Position numbers and translations under genes: made by a program
Assembly (NCBI GenBank): GCA_012960755.1
Contig: DUAT01000019.1
Location: 8,689 to 42,981, forward strand
DNA from: Gammaproteobacteria bacterium
Lineage (GTDB): Bacteria > Pseudomonadota > Gammaproteobacteria > Pseudomonadales > Azotimanducaceae_A
Length of the DNA stretch: 34,293 nt
Reading direction: 5' to 3'
Notes under the pieces: model-generated
What the model was told of the DNA's origin: nothing
What the model saw: only the letters and a program-made list of their open reading frames with translations
Databases searched by the model: none
In this document: positions 1 to 8,720 of the stretch, in pieces
Layout: each line of letters opens with the position of its first letter
How positions within the stretch are numbered: the first letter of the stretch is position 1

Positions 1-87
1 TTCAAGTTTTCGTGATTTTGATTATACCCTGAAATCAAACTTCAACTGCGGTAAGCTCAGCGGCAAAAATGTGACAGGAGTACCAAA

Positions 88-804
88 GTGATTGATCTTA
101 CCCGGGAAGGAGAAGTATTTACTCTCACCATGAATGACGGCGAGAATCGCTGGAATACGACATTCGTCAGGGAATTCAGCGCGGCGCTGGATGAAGTCGA
201 GGCATCGGAAGGCCCCGCTGCACTCATTACCACATCAGCCACAGAGAAGTTCTTTTCCAATGGTCTGGATCTCGAATGGCGAGCCGCAGAAGGCGAACAC
301 CGGGGCGGTGATCGCGCCGCATTTGGCAGTGAGTTTATGGCACTGATGGGCCGCATTATTACTTTCCCGTTACCGACCCTGGCAGCGGTCAACGGTCACG
401 CATTCGGAGCCGGGTTCATGACAGCACTATGTCACGACGTTCGTTTCATGCGCAGTGACCGGGGTTTCATCTGCGCCAATGAAGTTGAGATTGGTATGGT
501 CATTCCAAATCCTGAGCTGGCCTTGTTCCGCCACAAATTACCGATGAACACTTTCTTTGAAACCGTACAACTGGCTAAACGCTGGGCGGGCCCTGATGCA
601 CTCGCCGCAGGTGTTGTGCAACAAATCGAACCTCTGGATAACTTAATGCAGGCAGCAACCCGTCGCGCTGCAGAATTGGCACGATTGGGTGCGAACAGGA
701 AAGTCTACGGCAAAATGAAGCAAGCGCTTTATGGAGAGAATGCGTCCATTAACGCGATCCATGGCCCTGCTTATTTGTTAAACAACCCTGAGCTATACCA
801 TTGA
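88..804 (+). CDS. enoyl-CoA hydratase/isomerase family protein (ECI-like)
   Basis: This 238-residue protein belongs to the crotonase superfamily, which acts on acyl-CoA thioesters in the cytoplasm. The start is GTG at 88, supported by AGGAG at 76-80 with 7-nt spacing. The oxyanion-hole region around residues 55-62 (FFSNGLDLEW) and the glycine-rich stretch NGHAFGAGF near residue 102 are clear. A glutamate in ANEVEIGM (about residue 133) occupies the second catalytic position, while the first hydratase glutamate is not evident. That pattern resembles delta3,delta2-enoyl-CoA isomerases of the ECI type rather than classical hydratases, so the inferred role is shifting double bonds of unsaturated acyl-CoA during beta-oxidation. 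Length is slightly shorter than the usual 255-270 residues. Its last 12 bases overlap the convergent MFS gene. The family is certain; the isomerase assignment is inference. Confidence 0.88.
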   Translation: MIDLTREGEVFTLTMNDGENRWNTTFVREFSAALDEVEASEGPAALITTSATEKFFSNGLDLEWRAAEGEHRGGDRAAFGSEFMALMGRIITFPLPTLAAVNGHAFGAGFMTALCHDVRFMRSDRGFICANEVEIGMVIPNPELALFRHKLPMNTFFETVQLAKRWAGPDALAAGVVQQIEPLDNLMQAATRRAAELARLGANRKVYGKMKQALYGENASINAIHGPAYLLNNPELYH

Positions 805-1995
805 GCGGGGCTGGGGCAACCATTTCATTGCAATCCCACAAGGCAACAGCATCACCAGAAAAGTAAGAAAGGCATAGTCGTAGGATTCGAAGATATCAAA
901 CAACCAGCCACTGAGAATCGAACCGAAACTCCCTACCATCAGGAACATATTGACATAACCCAGCACCCTGCCGAATGACAAGGTCCCGAACCGGCTCGAG
1001 TACATGATCCCCATCATCGGCATCACACCACCCGTTGCCAGTCCCTGTAGTATCACGGCGAGGACAAGCGCTGTCCAGGACGGTGTTCCCTGTAACAAGA
1101 GCAGACAACCCGAAAGCAAGATGGCCATAAACCAGTAAAGCTTTCTATGATCGACACGGTCACCCAGGCCACCGAAGAGAAACTTCCCAACAATCATGCT
1201 AACCGACGTAATGGATATTAGTTGCGCCGCAGCCTGCTGTTCAAACCCCAGGTCAGCAACATAGGCACCCAGGTTAAACTGCACACCGCCGAAGGCTGCA
1301 TTGATTGGAATCAGACCAATCACGGGTATCCAGAACATTCGCGTTGAGAGTATGTCGCGACTGGTCCATACCATTTGGTCGATACTTTCGGCTCCTGCAT
1401 CAGCTTCCTCTCTTTCGGGCGGTTGCACACGAAGTACAATCAGGTTTATTGGTACCAGAATGACAAAGGAAAGAATCCCAAGAAACAACAGCGTGGTTTT
1501 TAAATCGTAGTCGTCCATTAACCCGGCGATAATCAGCGGAAACACAAACCCGCCTATCGAGGTCCCCATTGCAGATATTCCAATGGCCATGCTCCTGTTG
1601 GCGGTAAACCATTTACTCACCAGAGTCTGTGAAGACAGGGTTCCACAGAGCACCATACCCACCGGCAAAAAGGTGGCATAGATAACTACCACCTGCCAAT
1701 ACTCGTTGGCTTGCGACAACGCGAACAATCCGATACTCGTGGACAAGGCGCCAATCACTACCAGCAGCCTGACAGGATACACATCCAGGAAACGACCCAG
1801 CAAAGGGCTGGTAATGCCGACCGTTACCTGCAAAAGAAAAATCGCCAGCATCATTTCCCCGCGACTGATCTCAAAGGCATCCAGCCAGGGAACAACAAAC
1901 AATGCAAAACTGTAGATTAAAATGCCTATGCTGATCGCCTGGTTAACCAGGGTCAGGGCGACTATATACCAGCGGTAGTACGGGGACTGCGACAA
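793..1995 (-). CDS. MFS transporter, oxalate/formate antiporter-like
   Basis: This is a 400-residue inner-membrane protein of the major facilitator superfamily, with about 12 hydrophobic segments in two halves separated by a charged loop near residues 190-215 (PPEREEADAGAESID). The opening (YYRWYIVALTLVNQAIS), the loop GRFLDVYPVR after helix 2 and the matching loop GGLGDRVDHRK in the second half resemble the oxalate/formate antiporter and monocarboxylate porter branch. The substrate is therefore probably a small carboxylate, but this is inference. The start appears to be TTG at 1995; no strong Shine-Dalgarno site lies upstream, so the start is less certain than the reading frame. The gene converges on the enoyl-CoA isomerase gene with a 12-bp overlap, so the two are transcribed towards each other. 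Confidence 0.85.
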   Translation of the reverse strand: MSQSPYYRWYIVALTLVNQAISIGILIYSFALFVVPWLDAFEISRGEMMLAIFLLQVTVGITSPLLGRFLDVYPVRLLVVIGALSTSIGLFALSQANEYWQVVVIYATFLPVGMVLCGTLSSQTLVSKWFTANRSMAIGISAMGTSIGGFVFPLIIAGLMDDYDLKTTLLFLGILSFVILVPINLIVLRVQPPEREEADAGAESIDQMVWTSRDILSTRMFWIPVIGLIPINAAFGGVQFNLGAYVADLGFEQQAAAQLISITSVSMIVGKFLFGGLGDRVDHRKLYWFMAILLSGCLLLLQGTPSWTALVLAVILQGLATGGVMPMMGIMYSSRFGTLSFGRVLGYVNMFLMVGSFGSILSGWLFDIFESYDYAFLTFLVMLLPCGIAMKWLPQPRSMV

Positions 1996-2071
1996 TCTGA
2001 ATGCTTCGACTGTGGGAGGCGCAGTCTACCAGAGGTCACTTGGGCTTGAAATATAATCTGACAATTCCAGA

Positions 2072-2097
2072 TTTCCCGGAGCTTCGCTACCGGGAAA
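2072..2097 (-). terminator. strong hairpin after the repeat-protein relic
   Basis: TTTCCCGG at 2072-2079 and CCGGGAAA at 2090-2097 form a perfect 8-bp stem with a 10-nt loop, beginning 2 nt after the stop of the minus-strand relic. No U tract follows on the minus strand, so it is a terminator-like hairpin and not a textbook intrinsic terminator. Confidence 0.5.
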
Positions 2098-2099
2098 AC

Positions 2100-3219
2100 C
2101 TATAAAGGGACTGAGCCTTGTCCAGATCTCGTGTCATTAAACCGTTTTGGCGTGGTGCCAATAAAGATATTTGTTGCACCACCATTGAACCAGCCAGAGA
2201 TATCAACAATCAGGTGCGCCGGTACACTGGTATACACGCAGATTGAACCCCCATCACCAATGGGTGCAATGACATTGTTGGCCACCACTTTCCCTTGCGT
2301 AAAATTCAAATTCGATGTCGCCGGTCTAGCAGCGCTGCAAGGCCAGACGGTGGCAAATCCTTCACTGTCGGGATCAACGATAGTTACATTCAACGACACT
2401 GCAGTCGCTGTGTCGGGTACCAGTTCCGGTTGTCCCGAAACATCAAGGGTAATGTTTCGAACAGGAATGGTAATCGGAGTTGACGATGTCAGTTTACCCA
2501 TCTGATTGCCGGTACCGTCGCGGCTATCAACCAGCCGGGTAGGTGTGGCACCCTTAAAGGCACTGTCAGAGAACCAACCCGCTAAGTCTACAACGACATC
2601 TGTCGAAGATAGCGAATATACGCAGACAGTACCATCGGCACTAACCGGCGCGATGACACCATTTGCTACAACCTGTGACTCGTTGTAGTTCACATTCGAT
2701 GCCAATGGCCGCGGAGCGTCACAAGGCCAAACCGTCAGAAACCCCGGCGCTAATGGGTTTACCACCGTCATGTTCAAGGCTACCGCAGATACCCCGGAAG
2801 GCACGACTGTCTGCGCACCCGATGAGTCTGTGACGCTAAGACCCGCCACCACAATCGTCAACTGGTTATCGTCAGTCACCTTCGCTACCGGTGCGCCAAT
2901 GCCGCTTCTGGTATCTACCAGACGTTCTGGTGTCACGCCGATAAATGCTGAACCTTCGAACCAACGGCAATATCTATAACCAGATCGTCGACTCTTCACC
3001 AGTGGGATTTTGGATGACACGTGCCCTGGCAGTAAGCTCGATACCCAGGTTTTTCGCAACCTTCATCACCGCATCCAGCGCATTTAGAACTGGCGTCACT
3101 GAACCTGCAGAATCAGCTATTCGTGACAGAAAAGAGTTATTGACGCTCATAATTCGGCCATCACGATTGACATTGACTTGAAGTTGCCCGTTATACACCA
3201 GTAAACCGGCCGTACCGGT
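2100..3219 (-). pseudogene. relic of a secreted M36-type (fungalysin) peptidase or related repeat protein
   Basis: Reading leftwards, 3219 to about 2988 encodes a fragment of an FTP-type peptidase propeptide (VYNGQLQVNVNRDGRIMSVN followed by a helical stretch), recognisable as the N-terminal part of M36 fungalysin-like metallopeptidases. No HEXXH catalytic domain follows. Instead the text jumps near 2985 to the end of a repeat unit (DLVIDIA), then shifts frame near 2965, where one G seems to be missing between DIA and GWFEG. From about 2960 to 2100 there are two complete repeats of about 130 residues and the start of a third. Each opens with TPxRLVDxRxGxG, has a central LNMTVVNP or LNVTIVDP segment, then TVWPC and ends in VVDLAGWF or IVDISGWF. 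Such repeats are common in exported surface proteins. The promoter, signal peptide and catalytic domain are missing, so I call this a pseudogene. The stop at 2100 may be the original C-terminus. Confidence 0.72.
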
Positions 3220-3221
3220 AA

Positions 3222-3476
3222 TTTAATGGAGCGAACCCGGAAATCAAGGCATTCGCAGATGCGATGCGCCAGTCAATGACTAATTTCATCATTCGCGCCG
3301 ACCCAAATGGCCCACAGGTTCCGGCCTGGCCATCCTGGAACAACGTGGTCGCACCAGCGCTGAACGGACCCGTGATGCATTTTGATCGCAGTAGATGTTA
3401 TGTTGATGGGTACCTGGATGCAGCAGCGGCTATTGGTGAAACCATTTCCATGATTGATGATGCATTTTTTCACACC
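3222..3476 (+). pseudogene. C-terminal remnant of a type-B carboxylesterase
   Basis: An open frame preceded directly by a stop at 3219-3221 begins mid-protein with FNGANPEIKAFADAMRQS and continues to MTNFIIRADPNGPQVPAWPS, then HFDRSRCYVDGY. Segments of this kind (an ADAM..W/M..F....DPNGP..P.WP pattern followed by a short tail) are typical of the last 80-100 residues of type-B carboxylesterases. The catalytic Ser, Glu and His regions are absent and there is no start signal, so this is a 3' fragment. Beyond about 3476 the frame runs into a 12-bp repeat tract and looks like noise up to its stop at 3597-3599. It abuts the oppositely oriented peptidase relic, so a deletion or rearrangement joined two broken genes near 3220. 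Family assignment is moderately sure. Confidence 0.6.
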
Positions 3477-3506
3477 AGTAAGACATCAGGCAAACAAGAA
3501 AATCAG

Positions 3507-3549
3507 CAAGAACCAATACAAGAACCAATACAAGAACCAATACAAGAAC
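3507..3549 (+). repeat. 12-bp tandem repeat, about 3.6 copies
   Basis: Three perfect copies of CAAGAACCAATA occupy 3507-3518, 3519-3530 and 3531-3542, followed by a partial copy CAAGAAC at 3543-3549. The tract ends 34 nt before the ATG of the CurA-like oxidoreductase and just ahead of its ribosome binding site. Confidence 0.95.
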
Positions 3550-3583
3550 AAAGACGACAAGCTACAAAACCCAAGGAGACAAT

Positions 3584-4636
3584 ATGTCGAACCGAATGAA
3601 TGGCCAATGGAAATTAAAATCCCGCCCGGTAGGGATGGTGAAAGAGAGTGACTTCGAGTATGTCGAGACACCTGTCGCCGAGCTCCTGGCTGAAGATGAG
3701 TTCCTGGTTCGCAATCTTTATTTCGCCTTTGAACCCGCCATGCGCGGCTGGCTGAATGATGTTAAAAGTTATGTGCCACCAGTGCAGATCGGTGAGGTGA
3801 TGCGATCCAGTACCGTTGGCCAGGTGATCGAGTCCAACAATGCAAATTTCCAGGCCGGGGACTTTGTCTCTGGCAGCATGGGATGGCAGGAGTATGCTGT
3901 TAACGATGGCAAACCCGGTCCTATGGGCGGAGTTAACAAGATACCGGCAGGCATCCCGCCATATCTTGTGTTAAGCGCCCTGGGAGGAACAGGATTAACC
4001 GCCTACTTCGGTTTACTGGATATTGGCAAACCCAAGCTTGATGATGTTGTAGTGGTTTCCGGCGCGGGAGGTGCAACCGGATCCGTTGCTGGTCAGATCG
4101 CGAAAATTAAAGGCGCTTCAAAAGTCATCGGTATCGCCGGTGGCGAAGCCAAATGCAAATGGCTAACCGGTGAACTGGGCTTTGATGATGCCATTGACTA
4201 CAAGTCAGAAAACGTGATGGCGCGTTTGCGGGAAACATGTCCAAACGGGATCGACGTGTTTTTCGACAATGTTGGCGGCGAGATTCTCGATGCTGCTTTG
4301 CTGAACATGGCGCAGAATGGTCGCATTGTCTTGTGCGGCGGCATCTCCTCGTACAACGAGGCAGAACTTCCCCCGGGGCCAAAAAACTACATGCAGCTCG
4401 TGATCCGCCGCTGCAGCATGCAGGGCTTTATTGTTATTGACTATCTTGACCAGGCGGCTAAAGCCATTGACAACCTGAGTCGCTGGATCGCGGACGGAAC
4501 GCTAAAGCATGCAGAGGATATCCAGGAAGGTATTGAGAATACGCCGAAAACATTCCTGCGTTTGTTCGAGGGCAAAAACATGGGTAAACAGCTGCTGAAG
4601 ATTGCTGATGCGCCCGTTAACCAGGGCACCAACTAG
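3584..4636 (+). CDS. NADP-dependent MDR-family oxidoreductase (CurA / leukotriene B4 dehydrogenase-like)
   Basis: This 350-residue cytoplasmic protein is a zinc-independent medium-chain dehydrogenase/reductase. These enzymes use NADPH to reduce the double bond of alpha,beta-unsaturated aldehydes and ketones. The nucleotide-binding motif is SGAGGATGSVAGQIAK near residues 158-173, and DVFFDNVGGEILDAAL near 224-239 is the usual second Rossmann landmark. The N-terminal part with EPAMRGWLNDVKSYVPPVQI is typical of the CurA/LTB4DH branch, and the length is normal. The structural zinc cysteine cluster of alcohol dehydrogenases is absent. ATG at 3584 is preceded by AAGGAG at 3573-3578. It is the first gene of a probable operon with the TPR lipoprotein (29-nt gap) and GltS-like transporter. 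Its upstream region is built from a carboxylesterase remnant and a 12-bp tandem repeat. Confidence 0.9.
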   Translation: MSNRMNGQWKLKSRPVGMVKESDFEYVETPVAELLAEDEFLVRNLYFAFEPAMRGWLNDVKSYVPPVQIGEVMRSSTVGQVIESNNANFQAGDFVSGSMGWQEYAVNDGKPGPMGGVNKIPAGIPPYLVLSALGGTGLTAYFGLLDIGKPKLDDVVVVSGAGGATGSVAGQIAKIKGASKVIGIAGGEAKCKWLTGELGFDDAIDYKSENVMARLRETCPNGIDVFFDNVGGEILDAALLNMAQNGRIVLCGGISSYNEAELPPGPKNYMQLVIRRCSMQGFIVIDYLDQAAKAIDNLSRWIADGTLKHAEDIQEGIENTPKTFLRLFEGKNMGKQLLKIADAPVNQGTN

Positions 4637-4665
4637 TTGTAAAATATCGTTTTAGGAGAAGCAAA

Positions 4666-6333
4666 ATGAAAAAAATAATCGTCGTCCTGAACCTAATCAT
4701 TGCAATATCACTCAGCAGCTGTACCTCATCCGACAGGGAAGTAGCGCTAGCAGTTGAAGCCGGTGCGCCACTGTTTGCCGGTATGGGAAATTTTCACCAT
4801 CCCATCACCACCAGCCACAAGGGGGCGCAACAGTTTTTCGACCAGGGTATGACCCTCACCTTTGCGTTCAATCATGCTGAATCCATACGCAGTTTTAAGG
4901 CGGCACAACGGCTCGACCCGGACTGTGCCATGTGCTACTGGGGCGAATCACTGGCAACCGGGCCAAACATCAATATCAATTCAGACGGGCAGGTCATTAT
5001 GTCCGATGCAGAAAGAATCCAGGCTTACAAAGTGCTGCAGGAGGCGGTTAAAAGAAAAACCAGCGTTACCGAGGCTGAACGCGCCTATATCGAAGCGCTG
5101 CAGAAACGATACAACGGCGACCCGGGCACTGATCGTGCACCACTGGACCTGGCCTATGCCAGCGCAATGGGAGATCTGACCAGGCAGTATCCCGATGATC
5201 TTGATGCCGCGGCTTTGTACGCAGAATCAATGATGAACACCATGCCCTGGAACTACTGGAAGGACGACGGAAACCCCAGGGACGAGACAGTCAAGGTTAT
5301 TGAACAGCTCGAAAGCGTACTGCAACGCAAATCTGATCACGCCCTGGCATTACACTTGTATATCCATGCCGTTGAAGCCTCGTCGGAACCAGCCCGTGCC
5401 GAGGCTGCGGCGGACCAACTCGCCAACCTGGTTCCCGGCGCGGGTCACCTGGTTCACATGCCAGCACATATATACTGGCGTGTTGGCAGATATAACGATG
5501 CGTCTACGGCCAATATTGAAGCTGCGCGCGTTGATGAAGAGTACATCGCCCAATGTAATGCCCAGGGGTTTTACCCGGCACTGTATTACCCCCATAACAT
5601 TCACTTTCTCTGGGCTGCCTCGACGATGGAGGGGCGCAGTGAGCTTTCCATCAATTCTGCGCTAAGGGTTGCGCGCAACGTGAACCTGGATCAGATCAGG
5701 CAATTTCCGACGGTCGAGTTTTTCCATACTATTCCCCTGCTCTCTTATGTCAGGTTTGGTAAATGGGAGGAAATCATGAACCAGGAAATGCCTCCTGAAG
5801 ACTTGAAGTACTCCCGCGGCATGTATCACTATGCCAGAGGTGTTGCATTTGCCGCCAACGGGAACAGTGATGCTGCAAAAACTGAACTTGATCAGCTTGT
5901 AAGCTATCGAAGTGACGCAACCATGACATTCCTGGATAAACGTGGCTACCCGGCGAGCAAGCTCATGGATATCGCAGATGAATTGTTACAAGGGGATATA
6001 GAATTTTACGAGGGTGATTTTGCCGGGGCCGCCGAGAAATATGCTACAGCGGTAGAACTGCAAGACAGCCTGCCGTATACCGAGCCGCCTTTCTGGTACT
6101 ACCCGACAAGACAGGCCCTGGGCCAAGCCCTCATGCAACTAGGTGAGCCCGCCCGGGCAGAAGCCGTCTATCGGCAGGACCTGAAGGACTATCCGCGAAA
6201 CGGCTGGTCCATGTACGGGCTTGTCCAGGCGCTCAAACAGCAAGGCAAAGATGAAGAAGCGATGCAAGTCGACGCGAGATTCACGGAAGTCTGGCAAATG
6301 TCAGATATCATACTTACGGCTTCGAGGATCTAG
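4666..6333 (+). CDS. TPR-repeat lipoprotein
   Basis: This 555-residue protein starts with a signal peptide and lipobox LSSC, giving a lipid-anchored Cys at residue 19. AGGAGA precedes the ATG. The mature part is helical and TPR-like: FDQGMTLTFAFNHAESIRSF near residue 65 and repeat-like segments towards the C-terminus (QALGQALMQLGEPARAEAVY, LVQALKQQGKDEEAM). Striking conserved-looking features are a CxxC in DCAMCYWGESLATG (about residues 90-97), HLVHMPAHIYWRVGRY (about 262) and YYPHNIHFLWAAS (about 308). These Cys/His clusters could bind metal or haem, but nothing proves it. I recognise this as a widespread family of long TPR proteins without an assigned function. It lies 6 nt before the GltS-like transporter gene, suggesting co-translation and possibly a substrate-delivery or scaffolding role at the membrane. 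Confidence 0.85.
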   Translation: MKKIIVVLNLIIAISLSSCTSSDREVALAVEAGAPLFAGMGNFHHPITTSHKGAQQFFDQGMTLTFAFNHAESIRSFKAAQRLDPDCAMCYWGESLATGPNININSDGQVIMSDAERIQAYKVLQEAVKRKTSVTEAERAYIEALQKRYNGDPGTDRAPLDLAYASAMGDLTRQYPDDLDAAALYAESMMNTMPWNYWKDDGNPRDETVKVIEQLESVLQRKSDHALALHLYIHAVEASSEPARAEAAADQLANLVPGAGHLVHMPAHIYWRVGRYNDASTANIEAARVDEEYIAQCNAQGFYPALYYPHNIHFLWAASTMEGRSELSINSALRVARNVNLDQIRQFPTVEFFHTIPLLSYVRFGKWEEIMNQEMPPEDLKYSRGMYHYARGVAFAANGNSDAAKTELDQLVSYRSDATMTFLDKRGYPASKLMDIADELLQGDIEFYEGDFAGAAEKYATAVELQDSLPYTEPPFWYYPTRQALGQALMQLGEPARAEAVYRQDLKDYPRNGWSMYGLVQALKQQGKDEEAMQVDARFTEVWQMSDIILTASRI

Positions 6334-6339
6334 CACTTT

Positions 6340-7689
6340 ATGACGGCAACATTTCCAGGCGTTATCGCCTTTGCATTTATGGTGAGCCTGATTCTTGCCG
6401 GTGTAGCAATCCGGGCGAGATTCAAATGGATCCAGTCGGCTTTAATCCCGGCAAGCCTGATTGCCGGTTTGTTGGGATTTACCCTTATTAACGTTGATCT
6501 GTCTTTTGGTTTTGTGAACAGTGACTTTACGGCGTTTGCATTCCACTTTTTTACCTTGAGCTTTATGTCCCTGGTACTGGTAGGCAAAGAACGTACCAAC
6601 AGCAGCAATTCCATCGCCGCCGGGGGCACCTGGTTGTCTGTCATCTGGGTGATGAGCCTGGTGTTGCAAGGACTGGTCGGCCTGGGCGTCATTGCCTTGT
6701 ATAACAAGGTGACAGGCAATGAGCTATCTCATTTTCTCGGCATGATTGCCACCCACGGGTTCACCCAGGGGCCGGGCCAGGCTTTGGCCATGGGCACTAT
6801 CTGGAGCGATAGCTTTGGCATCAGCCATGCTGCGGATTTCGGTTTGATCTATGCTTCCGCCGGTTTCGTCGTGGCCTTTGTGGTCGGCGTGCCTGCTGCC
6901 CGGTATGCTATCAGCAAAGGCATGCACCACAACAAAACAGCACGCATTGATGACGAGTTTCTAAAGGGGATACTGGCACCTGGCTCAAGACAATCTGCCG
7001 GTGTACAGGTTACCCATGCCGCAAACGTCGACTCCCTGACATTTCACCTGGCTGTATTGGCGTTGGGATATGTATTAACGGATCAATACCTCAAGTTCGT
7101 GGAACCCCTGGCTTCAGAGGTAAATCTTTCCGGGGTCAATCTGGGCATCCTGTTCAGCCACAACCTGTTTTTTATTCACGGCCTGATTGTTTGTGTGATT
7201 CTGCGTGCATTGATTGATCGCGTCGGCTGGGGCCACCTGATCGATAACGAGACCCAGAAAAGAATTACCGGCACGTCTGTGGACCTGATGGTGGTGGCAA
7301 CGATTATGAGCATTCAATTTTACCTGCTGCCCATCACACTGACCTGTATCGCAATTTCCCTGGTTACCGCACTGCTCTGCTATGCCTACGGAAGGTCCCT
7401 GAAGTCCTTTAGTGTCGAGCGGGCTGTTACGGTGTTTGGTTGCTGTACGGGCTCGACAGGCAGCGGCCTGCTGCTACTGCGAATTCTTGACCCCAATCTA
7501 AGCACACCTATTGCCAAGGAACTGGCCTTTTTTAACATTGCGATCATTGTACTGAGCTTTCACATACTGGCGTTTATGGCACCCGTTTTGCCGAACTTTG
7601 AATTGGCAACAATTGGCATGGTGTACAGCGCGACGTTTCTGGCGGGGGCAGCCGTCCTCGCGGTTCTGAATCGACGACGTGAGACCTGA
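6340..7689 (+). CDS. GltS-family sodium/glutamate symporter-like protein
   Basis: This is a 449-residue inner-membrane protein with about 11-12 hydrophobic segments. Each half carries a glycine-rich reentrant-loop-like segment of the kind seen in GltS Na+/glutamate symporters: ATHGFTQGPGQALAMGTI near residues 138-155, and GCCTGSTGSGLLLLRILDPN near 367-386. The RILDPNLSTPIAKELAFFN stretch also matches the family. The family consists of Na+-coupled glutamate carriers; this member is longer than the roughly 400-residue E. coli protein and its loop sequence GFTQGPGQA differs from the usual GGHGTA-type motif, so its substrate may be another anion. The ATG at 6340 lies 6 nt after the TPR lipoprotein stop, with GAGGAT inside the preceding gene as a possible ribosome binding site. 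The gene converges on the iorB relic. Confidence 0.8.
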   Translation: MTATFPGVIAFAFMVSLILAGVAIRARFKWIQSALIPASLIAGLLGFTLINVDLSFGFVNSDFTAFAFHFFTLSFMSLVLVGKERTNSSNSIAAGGTWLSVIWVMSLVLQGLVGLGVIALYNKVTGNELSHFLGMIATHGFTQGPGQALAMGTIWSDSFGISHAADFGLIYASAGFVVAFVVGVPAARYAISKGMHHNKTARIDDEFLKGILAPGSRQSAGVQVTHAANVDSLTFHLAVLALGYVLTDQYLKFVEPLASEVNLSGVNLGILFSHNLFFIHGLIVCVILRALIDRVGWGHLIDNETQKRITGTSVDLMVVATIMSIQFYLLPITLTCIAISLVTALLCYAYGRSLKSFSVERAVTVFGCCTGSTGSGLLLLRILDPNLSTPIAKELAFFNIAIIVLSFHILAFMAPVLPNFELATIGMVYSATFLAGAAVLAVLNRRRET

Positions 7690-7716
7690 CACAGCACACC
7701 AGAGGCTCCTTAGCTG

Positions 7717-8720
7717 TCAGACCTCGTTCTCTTCCACGAAATCGATGTTGAACTCATATTTGGATACTGGTAACTCACGCACGCGGGTACCTGTGGCAGC
7801 AAAAATTGCATTCGCCAGCGCAGGTGCGGTGCCCGGTGTACCGGGTTCACCAGCGCCACCCCAGGATTCATGGCTATTGATAATATAGGTCTCACCTGCG
7901 TGACCAGGGTGCCAAAGGATTCCTGTAAAGCAATACCCCGACCTCTGTTCTTGCCGATGGGTTTATCCCAATTGGATTTTTTTGCCACCAGATCAAGAAT
8001 CTCTCGATGCCGCGTCTGATCCTTCAACAGATCACGACGAAACTGATAGGGGTCCTGCCGGGCGAAACAGGCATGGGCAAGATAAGGTACCTGGTAACTA
8101 CGCTCAATAACCTGCCTGGCACCATTCATTGCTTTCGAAGTATCACCGAGATTAACGTCAGATTTCGCGTCACCGTTTTCGACTGCCCGCTTAATATCAG
8201 ACTGAAACTGAGCAAACACCTTGTCGCTATTTATTGCGTCGCTGTCTGTCTTGCTCCAGGTGATATCAATACTCGCCAGTGCCTGTTTCACCTGCCAGTA
8301 ACCATCAGCAACAACCGCGATGGCATCATTCAGGTTAACGACATCAACCACCCCTGGCATTTTCATGGCAGCAGAGGCATCCATTGTCACAACGGTTCCA
8401 CCAAAAACCGGTGAAGCGTTGATCGTTGCGATTTTCATACCTTCAACACTGGCATCAATCCCGAACATCGCCGAGCCATCGACTTTGGAGGGAATAAGGC
8501 GGGGTACGTCTTCCCCCATAATCTTGAACTGATCCGGTGTCTTGAGTTTTGGCTCCGAGGGAGGCTGTTTCGTACCAGCAACGGCAGCAAAGGTCGAATA
8601 ACGTGCGCTCCTGCCGGAGGCTTTATGCATCAATAAACCATTGTTCGTGGTCAATTCAGATACGTTACCACCCCAGTCTTCTGCTGCAGACTGCATCAAT
8701 TGGAGTGCCTTGGAGATGTA
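7717..8720 (-). pseudogene. iorB-like relic: molybdopterin-binding subunit of an isoquinoline 1-oxidoreductase-type dehydrogenase
   Basis: The text matches the large molybdopterin subunit of the xanthine dehydrogenase family, IorB branch, but large parts are missing. From the right, 8720 to about 8085 encodes [13 protein letters not shown], the HKASGRSARYSTFA segment, DQFKIMGEDVPRLIPSKVDG and RSYQVPYLAHA. There it jumps directly to RQDPYQFRRDLLKD, which in relatives lies a few hundred residues later. A third break occurs after ALQESFGTLVTQV (about 7895): the remaining C-terminus (SWGGAGEPGTPGTAPALANA and onwards) continues in another frame to a TGA at 7717-7719. About 320 residues remain of a subunit usually over 700 long. 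One uninterrupted reading frame nevertheless spans most of it (7710-8735). No functional cofactor pocket can remain, so it is a pseudogene. Confidence 0.85.

Noticed and set aside
2131..2979. Several plus-strand frames opposite the repeat-protein relic
   Set aside because: They mirror the repetitive minus-strand codons and show no independent signals.
3507..3549. CRISPR-like array
   Set aside because: The units are contiguous 12-mers without spacers and no cas genes are present.
6330..6719. A 129-codon minus-strand frame at the 5' end of the GltS-like gene
   Set aside because: It is the reverse of membrane-helix codons and has no start signal.
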